A DNA stretch of 64,000 nt from Methylobacterium nodulans ORS 2060 (GTDB lineage Bacteria > Pseudomonadota > Alphaproteobacteria > Rhizobiales > Beijerinckiaceae): positions 2,259,501 to 2,323,500 of the forward strand of contig NC_011894.1 of NCBI RefSeq assembly GCF_000022085.1, given 5' to 3'. Positions 58,605 through 64,000 of this stretch are shown here, piece after piece. Each line of letters begins with the position of its first letter. Within the stretch, counting starts at the first letter, position 1. The translations under genes were made by a program, and so were the position numbers. The notes under the pieces are model-generated. The model was not told where the DNA came from and searched no databases. It saw only the letters and a list, made by a program, of their open reading frames with translations.

Positions 58605-59351
58605 TCAGGCTCGCAGGCCAGACCGTAGCCGTTCCTCACCGTCGGTGCGCGTGACGATGATGAGCCGAGTACGCTCGGCGCGGTCGAGTGCTGCCAGTGC
58701 CTCCGTCACCTCGTCCAGCTGTGAGGGCTCCCCGCCAGCCATCGCCTCGTCGGCGGCCACCTCCAGCAGCCACGCGTCCCAGGCCCAGCGCCGCAGCACC
58801 TCGCGCTTCTCGGACAATAACAGGCTCGGATCATGCAACACTTCAGCCGGCGAGCCGAACACCGCGGCCGGGTTGACCAGCGCCCGCTCGAAGTCGGGAC
58901 GGCGCTCGACGATCGCCCGGCCATAGCTGGCATCCATCCACGTCAGCGCCGTGGCGTAGAGCTGCCCAGCGGTGTCGCTGTACTCACGATTGCTCGGCAG
59001 CTTCGCAGCGCAGCCGACCGGGACGGCGCACCCGTCGAGCCGGTAGCACAGGCCCTGCCGCTCGGCGTACGCCACCGCGTCCTCGCGTGACGCGAACCGG
59101 AGCTCGACCTGCGTGGCCAGGGTGTCGTCCCCGGCCGTCCAGCCCATCAGCGGCTCGATCTCGGGCGCGGTGTGTCGCTCGAAGCGCAGCACCCACTCGC
59201 CGTCGCGCGCCCGCCCGGAAGTGGTGACCGGGCGCTGGCGGCGCGAGATGCGCACCTGTGTGCCCGGCGGCCAGGACGGCGGCGGGACGATGGGCAGCGT
59301 ACATCCCGAGTTGTGTCCGATGCCGGGGGTGGAAGCGAAGCTGATCGACAT
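58605..59351 (-). CDS. Fusion of NDUFS4-like domain and Hsp20-linked small domain (paralogue 3)
   Basis: The 248-residue protein has two domains. Residues of about 25-105 match the ETC complex I subunit conserved region (NDUFS4 type): SGRARDGEWVLRFERHTAPE, PLMGWTAGDDTLATQVELRF and DAVAYAERQGLCYRL. Residues of about 150-228 carry the small domain of its neighbours: NPAAVFGSPAEVLHDP, SEKREVLRRWAWDAWLLEVA and LDEVTEALAALDRAE. It is the last gene of a minus-strand hsp20 operon, 28 bp after paralogue 2. A true complex I role is doubtful because of the location. The fusion suggests a stress-specific partner. Confidence 0.8.
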   Translation of the reverse strand: MSISFASTPGIGHNSGCTLPIVPPPSWPPGTQVRISRRQRPVTTSGRARDGEWVLRFERHTAPEIEPLMGWTAGDDTLATQVELRFASREDAVAYAERQGLCYRLDGCAVPVGCAAKLPSNREYSDTAGQLYATALTWMDASYGRAIVERRPDFERALVNPAAVFGSPAEVLHDPSLLLSEKREVLRRWAWDAWLLEVAADEAMAGGEPSQLDEVTEALAALDRAERTRLIIVTRTDGEERLRSGLRA

Positions 59352-59379
59352 GGCCCGCTCTCTCCCTACTGCATCCGAG

Positions 59380-59760
59380 CTATTGCATCCGAGTGCCCTT
59401 GCGTCCGCGGGGGCGCCGGCGCAGGCTCTCGACGGCCGAGAGGTACTCGCCCGCTGCCAGGGGATCGAACCGCGACAAGGCGGCGATTACCGCGTCTACG
59501 CGCGAGTGGGACGGTGATCCGGGGACGGCCTTGCACGCGACCTGCTCGGCTACGAGCTCGTCACGCACCCACGACAGCAGGATGGCCCGCTTCTCCTGGT
59601 GCGTGAACCAGGGATGCTGGACCACCTCCTCCGGACTTCTGAACACGCCCAGCGGGTCGACGAGCGCGTCCACGAACGACGGCTCCGACGGACCCGGGGC
59701 TTCTATCTCGGGCGAGAACGGGCGCTCAGCAACGGACGCTTCGGCTCTCTGCAGCTCCAT
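59380..59760 (-). CDS. Hsp20-linked small-domain protein (paralogue 2)
   Basis: The 126-residue protein has a Glu/Pro-rich N-terminal part and then the shared domain: VDPLGVFRSPEEVVQHPWFT, HQEKRAILLSWVRDELVAEQ and SRVDAVIAALSRFDPLAAGE. A basic tail (RRRPRGRKGTR) is specific to this copy. It starts 73 bp after the upstream hsp20 gene and ends 28 bp before the NDUFS4-like fusion gene, all on one strand. Confidence 0.78.
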   Translation of the reverse strand: MELQRAEASVAERPFSPEIEAPGPSEPSFVDALVDPLGVFRSPEEVVQHPWFTHQEKRAILLSWVRDELVAEQVACKAVPGSPSHSRVDAVIAALSRFDPLAAGEYLSAVESLRRRPRGRKGTRMQ

Positions 59761-59833
59761 GGTGTCCCTCCCTCAGGCGAGCGAAGGGGCTGAGGTCCGG
59801 CGCGCCGCGCGGCGCACCGGACCTGATGCGGGC

Positions 59834-60349
59834 TCAGTGCTGGGTCGTGCCCTGGCCGTTGACCGGGATGCGCTTGGCGCGCTCCTGCGCCTTGGCCGAT
59901 TTCGGCAGGGTCACGGTGAGCACCCCGTTCTTGAACACGGCCTGGGCCTTGTCGTCCTCGACCGGGTAGGGCAGCGCGATCACCCGCTCGAAGCGGCCGT
60001 AGGTGCGCTCACTGAAGCCGCGCTCCTTGTCCTCGGTCTCGGCCTTCTTCTCGCCCCGCAGGGTCAGGGTGTCCTCGTCCACCAGGACCTCGACATCCTT
60101 GTCCTCCAGGCCGGGAAGCTCGGCGGAGACGCGCACCTCCTTGTCGGTGGCGCTGACCTCGACACTCGGCCAGGACGGCAGCGGGCTCAGCAGCGAGGGC
60201 ATACCCGTCTCGAAGCGGCTGAACACGTCGTCGAACAGCCGGTTCATCTCACGATGCAGGGTGAGGAACGGGCTCACCTCGGAGCCCGACATCGTTGCGG
60301 GGGCCGTCGTGCGGCCCCGGCCCCAGGGGATCAGGTCTCTTACGGCCAT
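59834..60349 (-). CDS. Small heat-shock protein Hsp20 (second class)
   Basis: The 171-residue protein has an alpha-crystallin domain: WPSVEVSATDKEVRVSAELP, VLVDEDTLTLRGEKKAE, ERTYGRFERVIALPYPVE and FKNGVLTVTLPKSAKA. It differs from the other two Hsp20s and resembles the class typified by HSP18-like proteins, with an N-terminal segment carrying LTLHREMNRLFDDVFSRFE. The start at MAVRDLIPWGRG has GGAGAGAG upstream. It lies 98 bp after the first hsp20 gene of the operon. Confidence 0.95.
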   Translation of the reverse strand: MAVRDLIPWGRGRTTAPATMSGSEVSPFLTLHREMNRLFDDVFSRFETGMPSLLSPLPSWPSVEVSATDKEVRVSAELPGLEDKDVEVLVDEDTLTLRGEKKAETEDKERGFSERTYGRFERVIALPYPVEDDKAQAVFKNGVLTVTLPKSAKAQERAKRIPVNGQGTTQH

Positions 60350-60447
60350 CGTCTCTCTCCATGTCTGGGTCAAGCAGCCGCCGACCGGGGGCCTCCCCAT
60401 GGCCAGTGGCCTGCCATGTCAGTGCGTCAGTTGCTCCGGTCTGCGCC

Positions 60448-60921
60448 TCAGGCCGCCTTGGCCTCGATCTGCGCGGGCGTGTCGTCCTGCCCGAGCGCCG
60501 GGGTGCCCGCTTGGATCGCGATGCGCCGTGGCTTGAGGGCCTCCGGCACCTCGCGCTTGAGGTCGATCATCAGCAGGCCGTTCTCCAGCCCCGCCCCCGT
60601 GACCTTCACGTGCTCGGCGAGGTTGAAGGTCTGGCGGAAGGCGCGTCCGGCGATGCCGCGGTGCAGGTACTGGCGCTCACCCTCGGCCTCCGCCTTCTTG
60701 CCGGCGACGAGGAGGGTGGTGTCGGTCTGCGTCAGCTCGATCTCGTCCGGGGTGAAGCCCGCCACCGCCATGGTGATGCGGTACTGGTCCTCGCCCATCT
60801 TCTCGATGTCGTAGGGCGGCCAGCCGGCCAGCGGCTCGACATCTGTGACCTGGTCGAGCATGTCGAACAATCGGTCGAACCCGACCGTCGAGCGATAGAG
60901 GGGAGAGAGGTCGTATCTCAT
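60448..60921 (-). CDS. Small heat-shock protein Hsp20 (IbpA type, second copy)
   Basis: The 157-residue paralogue of the protein encoded at 53767-54231 shares SPLYRSTVGFDRLFDML, GWPPYDIEKMGEDQYRITM, LHRGIAGRAFRQTFNLAEHV and EVPEALKPRRI. It is the first gene of the minus-strand heat-shock operon. The ATG is eight bases after GGAGG and follows a ROSE-like leader of about 85 nt and an RpoH-type promoter. Confidence 0.95.
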   Translation of the reverse strand: MRYDLSPLYRSTVGFDRLFDMLDQVTDVEPLAGWPPYDIEKMGEDQYRITMAVAGFTPDEIELTQTDTTLLVAGKKAEAEGERQYLHRGIAGRAFRQTFNLAEHVKVTGAGLENGLLMIDLKREVPEALKPRRIAIQAGTPALGQDDTPAQIEAKAA

Positions 60922-61006
60922 AGCCACATCCTCCAGTGAGCAACATGGATATGAGAGCGCCGGACACCCGCCGGCGCCCGAAGTGCCAAGCTGTTCAGCC
61001 TTGGCG
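60922..61006 (-). promoter_or_regulatory. ROSE-like RNA thermometer in the hsp20 leader (copy 2)
   Basis: The leader of about 85 nt folds into a GC hairpin (GCGCCGG-cgggtgt-CCGGCGC) and carries TTGCTCACTGGAGGATGTG close to the start. TTGCTC can mask the GGAGGA ribosome-binding site, as in ROSE thermometers of rhizobia. Length and layout match copy 1, and both precede IbpA-type hsp20 genes. Confidence 0.78.
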
Positions 61007-61012
61007 AGCAAA

Positions 61013-61041
61013 GAGATAGTAACGGTGCTCTCCCGTTCAAG
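61013..61041 (-). promoter_or_regulatory. RpoH (sigma-32) type promoter of the hsp20 operon
   Basis: On the minus strand CTTGAA is followed after 17 bases by TATCTC. CTTGAA is the standard -35 of alphaproteobacterial heat-shock promoters. The predicted start, about seven bases further, leaves a leader of about 85 nt that contains the ROSE-like structure. It should drive hsp20-hsp20-small domain-fusion. Confidence 0.7.
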
Positions 61042-61270
61042 AGTCGGTCAGCACAAATTTTAGAACGTGTAGGCGCATCGCCTTCTCGCTCCGCGGAACA
61101 CCGAAACGACTGGTAGATGATTGGAGCGCGATACACTCGAGGCCGAGGATGATATCCTGAGCGCTGGCTTCGCGCTCGACAGCATTCCGTCTCGGCGGGG
61201 TCGCCTTGATTGACGGCCATCCGGCCCCACGTGGTGGCACGTCACCGTTCACGATGATGGAGGACCCGTC

Positions 61271-61513
61271 ATAGCGGACACGCTGCCGCGGTCGGAGGCG
61301 CGGGCGCTGGCTGGCCCGGTCGACGACCTCACCCTCTCCGAAATCCTCAAGACCGGTGCGACGGCGGCCGAACTCGCCGAGGCCCGCCTCTGGCTGGAGA
61401 ACGACGAGGCCATGCTGAATGAGGGGCGCTCCCCGACATCCGGCTGCGTGAAGCGGCTGATCGCGCTCCTGAAAGCCGCCGACGAGGACGCTCTTCCTTC
61501 GCCCGAGCGGTGA
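61271..61513 (+). CDS. Small protein with an ATA at the start-codon position
   Basis: The frame reads ADTLPRSEARALAGP, DDLTLSEILKTGATAAELAE, ARLWLENDEAMLNEGRSP and SGCVKRLIALLKAADEDA, about 80 codons with strongly coding composition. There is no ATG, GTG or TTG at its beginning. GGAGG (61259-61263) stands seven bases before an ATA codon, exactly where a start would be. Either the start is a rare ATA or it was lost by an ATG-to-ATA change. The next in-frame ATG would leave only 33 or so codons. The family is not recognised. Confidence 0.45.
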   Translation: MADTLPRSEARALAGPVDDLTLSEILKTGATAAELAEARLWLENDEAMLNEGRSPTSGCVKRLIALLKAADEDALPSPER

Positions 61514-61559
61514 GGATGGCGCGCCCTCCGTGCCTCGAGGAGCGGCACGGGCAGCGCCA

Positions 61560-61892
61560 TCACGATCTTCGCAGCCTGGTTGATTGGCGCACCCTCTCCG
61601 CGCGGGCCGCGGCCACGCACGGCCTCGCGCCCGGCACGGGATGCTGGCGTTCGCGGCTGGTGCGTAGCGCCGGTATGGACGCGCTGCTCGCACCTTTTTC
61701 CAGCCGGGACCTCTTCGCCTTCCCTGGCCGCGGCGTACCGGCGTGAGTGTCTGCCGGCTTGCCCGTTGCGCCGACCTGATCCGAGGGCTTGGTAGGGTAC
61801 CGGAGCTCCAGCAGCGCGCGAAACAATGCGGGCGCTGTCAGGACAGGGACGCCGCTCGCGGGAGCGAGCATCAGGATGAATGGCGTCAGCAT
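61560..61892 (-). CDS. Possible small protein downstream of the SPW protein gene
   Basis: The 110-codon frame starts with a hydrophobic segment (MLTPFILMLAPASGVPVLTA) and continues with a basic, low-complexity tail (PRPGKAKRSRLEKGAS). Its ATG overlaps the end of the SPW gene by seven bases, which suggests coupling. Only the first half looks protein-like. It may be a decayed gene. The opposite strand also has an open frame here, with no better support. Confidence 0.3.
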   Translation of the reverse strand: MLTPFILMLAPASGVPVLTAPALFRALLELRYPTKPSDQVGATGKPADTHAGTPRPGKAKRSRLEKGASSASIPALRTSRERQHPVPGARPCVAAARAERVRQSTRLRRS

Positions 61893-62287
61893 GACAGCGG
61901 CTCCCGGCCCCCGCCCGCTGAGGCGCGTCGTGCCCGTTCTACGAGGCTTCTCAGGACACCCGCTTCGCCGGCCTCCAGCCCGAGCGTGAGAATGCCGACG
62001 ATCCAGTGAAGGATCGCGGCAGCGCCCTCACCCGAGAAGCCGAGGAGCCATGGTCCAAGAAGCATCCAGGCCGCGACCAAGGCCGAGAAGGACGCGATCC
62101 AGGACTTCGGGCGAATGATACCCGACAAGCCGAGGCGAGCGATAATGGTGCCGCTGAGGATGGCGCTTGCGGCCGGCATCCTCTGCTGGGCGTACCCCCA
62201 GACCCAAGGCGAGATGATCAGGAGCGCGCCCAGGCTGAGTCGTACAATGGACGGCAGAAGCCGAGCCTGTGTTCTATCGTTCGTCAT
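61886..62287 (-). CDS. SPW-repeat membrane protein
   Basis: The 133-residue protein has four membrane segments. The first contains the SPW motif (LIISPWVWGYA), and a related GPWLLGF occurs in the second half. SPW-repeat proteins are membrane proteins of unknown function, often next to stress and cation-related genes. It begins with a polar MTNDRTQARLLPSIV. A GGAGG-type site precedes the start. Confidence 0.8.
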   Translation of the reverse strand: MTNDRTQARLLPSIVRLSLGALLIISPWVWGYAQQRMPAASAILSGTIIARLGLSGIIRPKSWIASFSALVAAWMLLGPWLLGFSGEGAAAILHWIVGILTLGLEAGEAGVLRSLVERARRASAGGGREPLSC

Positions 62288-62443
62288 GATGACCCTCCTT
62301 CAGAAAGCAAAGGTCATTGCTGCGCGTGAAACACCGCATTAGACAGGCCTCGTTGAGCACCTGTCTTTCACTTAGCGAGCGCATGCTCACTCGCGCGCGA
62401 AACGCAGAACCTGGCCGAAAGTTTCGTAAGCTAGACCTCGTTT

Positions 62444-62580
62444 CAGAGCGATCTTGCGAGGCGTCTGACGAGGATCATGGCGGCAGCGAGCGATCCAGCC
62501 GCAGGTCTGTTTGATGATCGATCGCCGTGGCTACACCGCAAAAGCTGTCGTCCCGTGCTCCGGCTCGACTGGAGGGCGGT
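62444..62580 (-). pseudogene. IS5-family transposase C-terminal remnant
   Basis: Reading the minus strand gives EPEHGTTAFAV-stop-PRRSIIKQTCGWIARCR, which follows the IS5-type pattern FVVLPRRW-V-ERTFAWL-x-R-RR. After a frame change AAMILVRRLARSL and a stop follow, like the final helix of these transposases. The middle is deleted, and there is a stop and a frameshift, so it is dead. No terminal inverted repeats were identified. Confidence 0.5.
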
Positions 62581-62941
62581 CATCGCTGCGGCGGCATCCT
62601 GAGGCGCCAACCTCGGCAGATGTGGATCAGCCTGGAGCGCGCGCCTGCTGGTTGAGGCTTGAGCGAACTATCGGCAACAGGACGTGCGCAGAAAACGACC
62701 GGTTCCGGACAGGCCGCCCCCCACCATTGCAAGCGATGCGATCAGCCTCTTTCAGGTACGGCAATCTGGGGGCGAGGTCGGGATCCTGTTTGTACCGGGT
62801 CGTGACCCGGCTCTCCGAAGGAGTAATGTCTGCGGTGGCCTGCCCCTGATCCAAGCGGATGACCGATCAGCAGCTGGCGCACGCTCTCGATGGCATCGAG
62901 CTGCACGACGTCACGCGGAAACGGTACCGCTGACCGCCCTA
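62581..62941. other. Stretch without a recognisable gene
   Basis: The 361-bp region is less GC-rich and less regular than the core genome. A 24-codon frame (62858-62932, MTDQQLAHALDGIELHDVT) could be a tiny gene or a fragment. Its start has no clear ribosome-binding site. A longer minus-strand frame (62627-62854) shows no coding signs. It is probably debris between the IS remnant and the small paralogue pair. Confidence 0.35.
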
Positions 62942-63148
62942 TCAGACCCGGCGCACGATCACCTCGTACTTTGCCGTCGTTCCGCCCTGGACCTCGACCC
63001 GCCCGACCCGAACCTCGGAAGATTTGGGATCGATCTGTCTGGCTTCCTGAACGATCCCTGCCAGGTACTGCCGCAAGTGGAAATCCATCTGGTCTCCGTT
63101 CTCGACGCTATAGCGCGCGCCCTCGTGCATCTTTTCCTGCTCTGACAT
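62942..63148 (-). CDS. Small protein of an unnamed family (pair member 2)
   Basis: The 68-residue protein reads YSVENGDQMDFHLRQYLAGI, VQEARQIDPKSSEVRVGRVE and YEVIVRRV. It aligns along most of its length with the neighbour encoded at 63245-63466, sharing the pattern MDF/LDF, EA-x-Q, PK, EV-x-VGRVEV and YEV-x-VRRV. AGGAGG lies eight bases before the ATG. The two form a tandem pair with a 96-bp gap. A short strand-helix-strand fold is likely. The function is unknown. Confidence 0.7.
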   Translation of the reverse strand: MSEQEKMHEGARYSVENGDQMDFHLRQYLAGIVQEARQIDPKSSEVRVGRVEVQGGTTAKYEVIVRRV

Positions 63149-63244
63149 ACCTCTGCCTCCTTTAGGCCGGATAGGGAGCGGCTGCCCCGAGCCGCCGCCG
63201 GCAGCTTTGGCAATTCGATCGGGGCCGAGTGCATCTCCGATAGC

Positions 63245-63466
63245 CTACGCCACCCGGCGCACGGTGACCTCGTACACTCCGGCGTGTGGGCCTCTGACTT
63301 CGACCCGCCCGACCACGACCTCGTAAGCTTTCGGGGCAAGCTGGATAGCCTCGTGAACGACGGACGTAAGTGCGCGCCTTTGTTGGAAATCCAACTGCTC
63401 CGCGTTCATAACAGAGTAGTACGACAGCGTACCCATCTTCGCTGGTCCTTTGTTCTCTTTCGACAT
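63245..63466 (-). CDS. Small protein of an unnamed family (pair member 1)
   Basis: The 73-residue protein starts MSKENKGPAKMGTLSYYSVM and continues LDFQQRRALTSVVHEAIQLA and PKAYEVVVGRVEVRGP, ending VYEVTVRRVA. It is the closest relative in the window of the next gene on the same strand. GGGAGGGAG precedes the ATG. It has no cysteine and no membrane segment, so it is probably cytoplasmic. Confidence 0.7.
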   Translation of the reverse strand: MSKENKGPAKMGTLSYYSVMNAEQLDFQQRRALTSVVHEAIQLAPKAYEVVVGRVEVRGPHAGVYEVTVRRVA

Positions 63467-63534
63467 CGGCGGCTCCCTCCCGTCACCTTCGACCAGCCAT
63501 GAGCTTACTGCCGAACACCAGTCAGGAGTTCAGG

Positions 63535-63621
63535 ATGGAAGCTGACGACCTGAGGAGCTGGCCGTGCTGGGTTCTGACCTATGGCGACGGGCAGGCCATT
63601 ATCACCGAGACTGTGATGTAA
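63535..63621 (+). CDS. Possible 28-residue protein
   Basis: AGGAG lies seven bases before the ATG. The frame encodes MEADDLRSWPCWVLTYGDG and QAIITETVM. Its amino-acid make-up is plausible, but the length gives little statistical support. It may be a 5' fragment. The 115 bp that follow are AT-richer and hold nothing clear. Confidence 0.3.
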   Translation: MEADDLRSWPCWVLTYGDGQAIITETVM

Positions 63622-63733
63622 GCAAAACGACGGTTTTCCAGCCGCTTAAACCTGTCAGGTTTGCATGTCAGGAAATTAAACGCGTGTTACCTGCACGGTG
63701 AATGCGCCTCTTGGCTGATTGACCTACCGCGGT

Positions 63734-64000
63734 TCACGACGCCTCGCGATCCTCCAGCTCGTCGAGAACCTTCTCGGGAGCGACGTGCTCCTGCAGTTCA
63801 TCCAGCTGCGGATCCTTTGCCTCCTCGATGCCGAGTCGCTCGGCGATCGCGATCGTCAGCGTCAGCAGGCGCGTGACCTCGTGCTCGGAGAGCAGGTTGA
63901 TCTGCAGATCCAGATCCGCTCGGCTATCGGCGGCCGCCGCTGCCCGGTTCTGGCTGATCAGCACGAACGTCGAGAGGAAGATTGCTTCCACCGACGAGGC
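63734..64000 (-). CDS. DUF1003 membrane protein, C-terminal part
   Basis: The gene runs off the right edge. The visible part begins in a membrane segment (SSVEAIFLSTFVLISQNR) and continues with DSRADLDLQINLLSEHEVTRLL, AIAERLGIEEAKDPQLDEL and a final acidic helix. DUF1003 proteins are inner-membrane proteins of unknown function, often near stress genes. The start is outside the window. Nothing indicates truncation at the 3' end. Confidence 0.85.
   Translation of the reverse strand, partial: ASSVEAIFLSTFVLISQNRAAAAADSRADLDLQINLLSEHEVTRLLTLTIAIAERLGIEEAKDPQLDELQEHVAPEKVLDELEDREAS

Noticed and set aside
61510..61746. A 78-codon plus-strand frame after the ATA-started gene
   Set aside because: It has no recognisable pattern and is Arg/His/Ala-rich in the manner of a shadow. 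The overlapping minus-strand frame is equally weak.

Overview
The window is about 70% G+C, with many GTG starts, tightly overlapping operons and alphaproteobacterial (Rhizobiales) gene neighbourhoods: secDF with two complex-I assembly-factor homologues, scpAB-tatABC, trpFB, an erpA/dgt pair, an aerobic cobalamin cluster and Hsp20 genes with ROSE-like leaders. The best fit is a Methylobacterium-like organism. This is inference from gene content and sequence style; no database was searched.

Layout. (1) 1-10.4 kb is a corrin-ring cluster: the cobN tail, then cobG-H-I-J, cobK (antisense), cobL-E-M, cbiD (antisense) and cobB. Most neighbours overlap by ATGA or GTGA. CobG marks the oxygen-dependent route, but no cobF is present and CbiD appears instead, so the pathway looks hybrid. 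(2) 10.5-16.7 kb holds an XRE regulator, a probable heme-degrading monooxygenase, a fosmidomycin-resistance-type MFS pump, a polyprenyl-phosphate sugar transferase, an amidohydrolase remnant and small envelope proteins. (3) 16.8-31.2 kb is housekeeping: aspS, a GNAT protein, dgt, erpA, a large exported protein, maeB, the valine-degradation set mmsA-acyl-CoA dehydrogenase-mmsB, and argS. (4) 31.3-42.7 kb is envelope and chromosome maintenance: a SPOR protein, nagZ, scpAB, tatABC, a DUF815 ATPase and yajC-secD-secF followed by NDUFAF3-like and NDUFAF6-like genes. (5) 42.8-56.5 kb has trmFO, a DUF1127 protein, a protease-like protein that has lost its catalytic triad, a beta-barrel protein, uvrA with an SOS-like box, sppA, ihfB, a LapA protein, an ornithine-cyclodeaminase-family gene, an hsp20 pair and trpF-trpB.

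(6) From the tRNA-Met at 56.65 kb to the right edge the character changes. A truncated large serine recombinase has its last codons encoded by the antisense strand of the tRNA. Beyond it lie gene fragments, an IS5-type remnant and a stress-gene island: two Hsp20 genes behind an RpoH-type promoter and a ROSE-like thermometer, followed by a small-domain protein and a fusion of an NDUFS4-like domain with the same small domain. There are also SPW-repeat and DUF1003 membrane proteins and a pair of small unknown paralogues. trpA, normally next to trpB, is not in the window.

Two themes stand out. First, nested palindromic repeats invade or abut genes: one sits in frame inside cobG, one supplies the end of cobM, one lies in the cobJ N-terminus, and several provide the stop-codon context of neighbouring genes. 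Second, a small unnamed protein domain occurs three times, each time downstream of Hsp20 genes, and once fused to an NDUFS4-like domain, which suggests a heat-shock-controlled module of unknown function.
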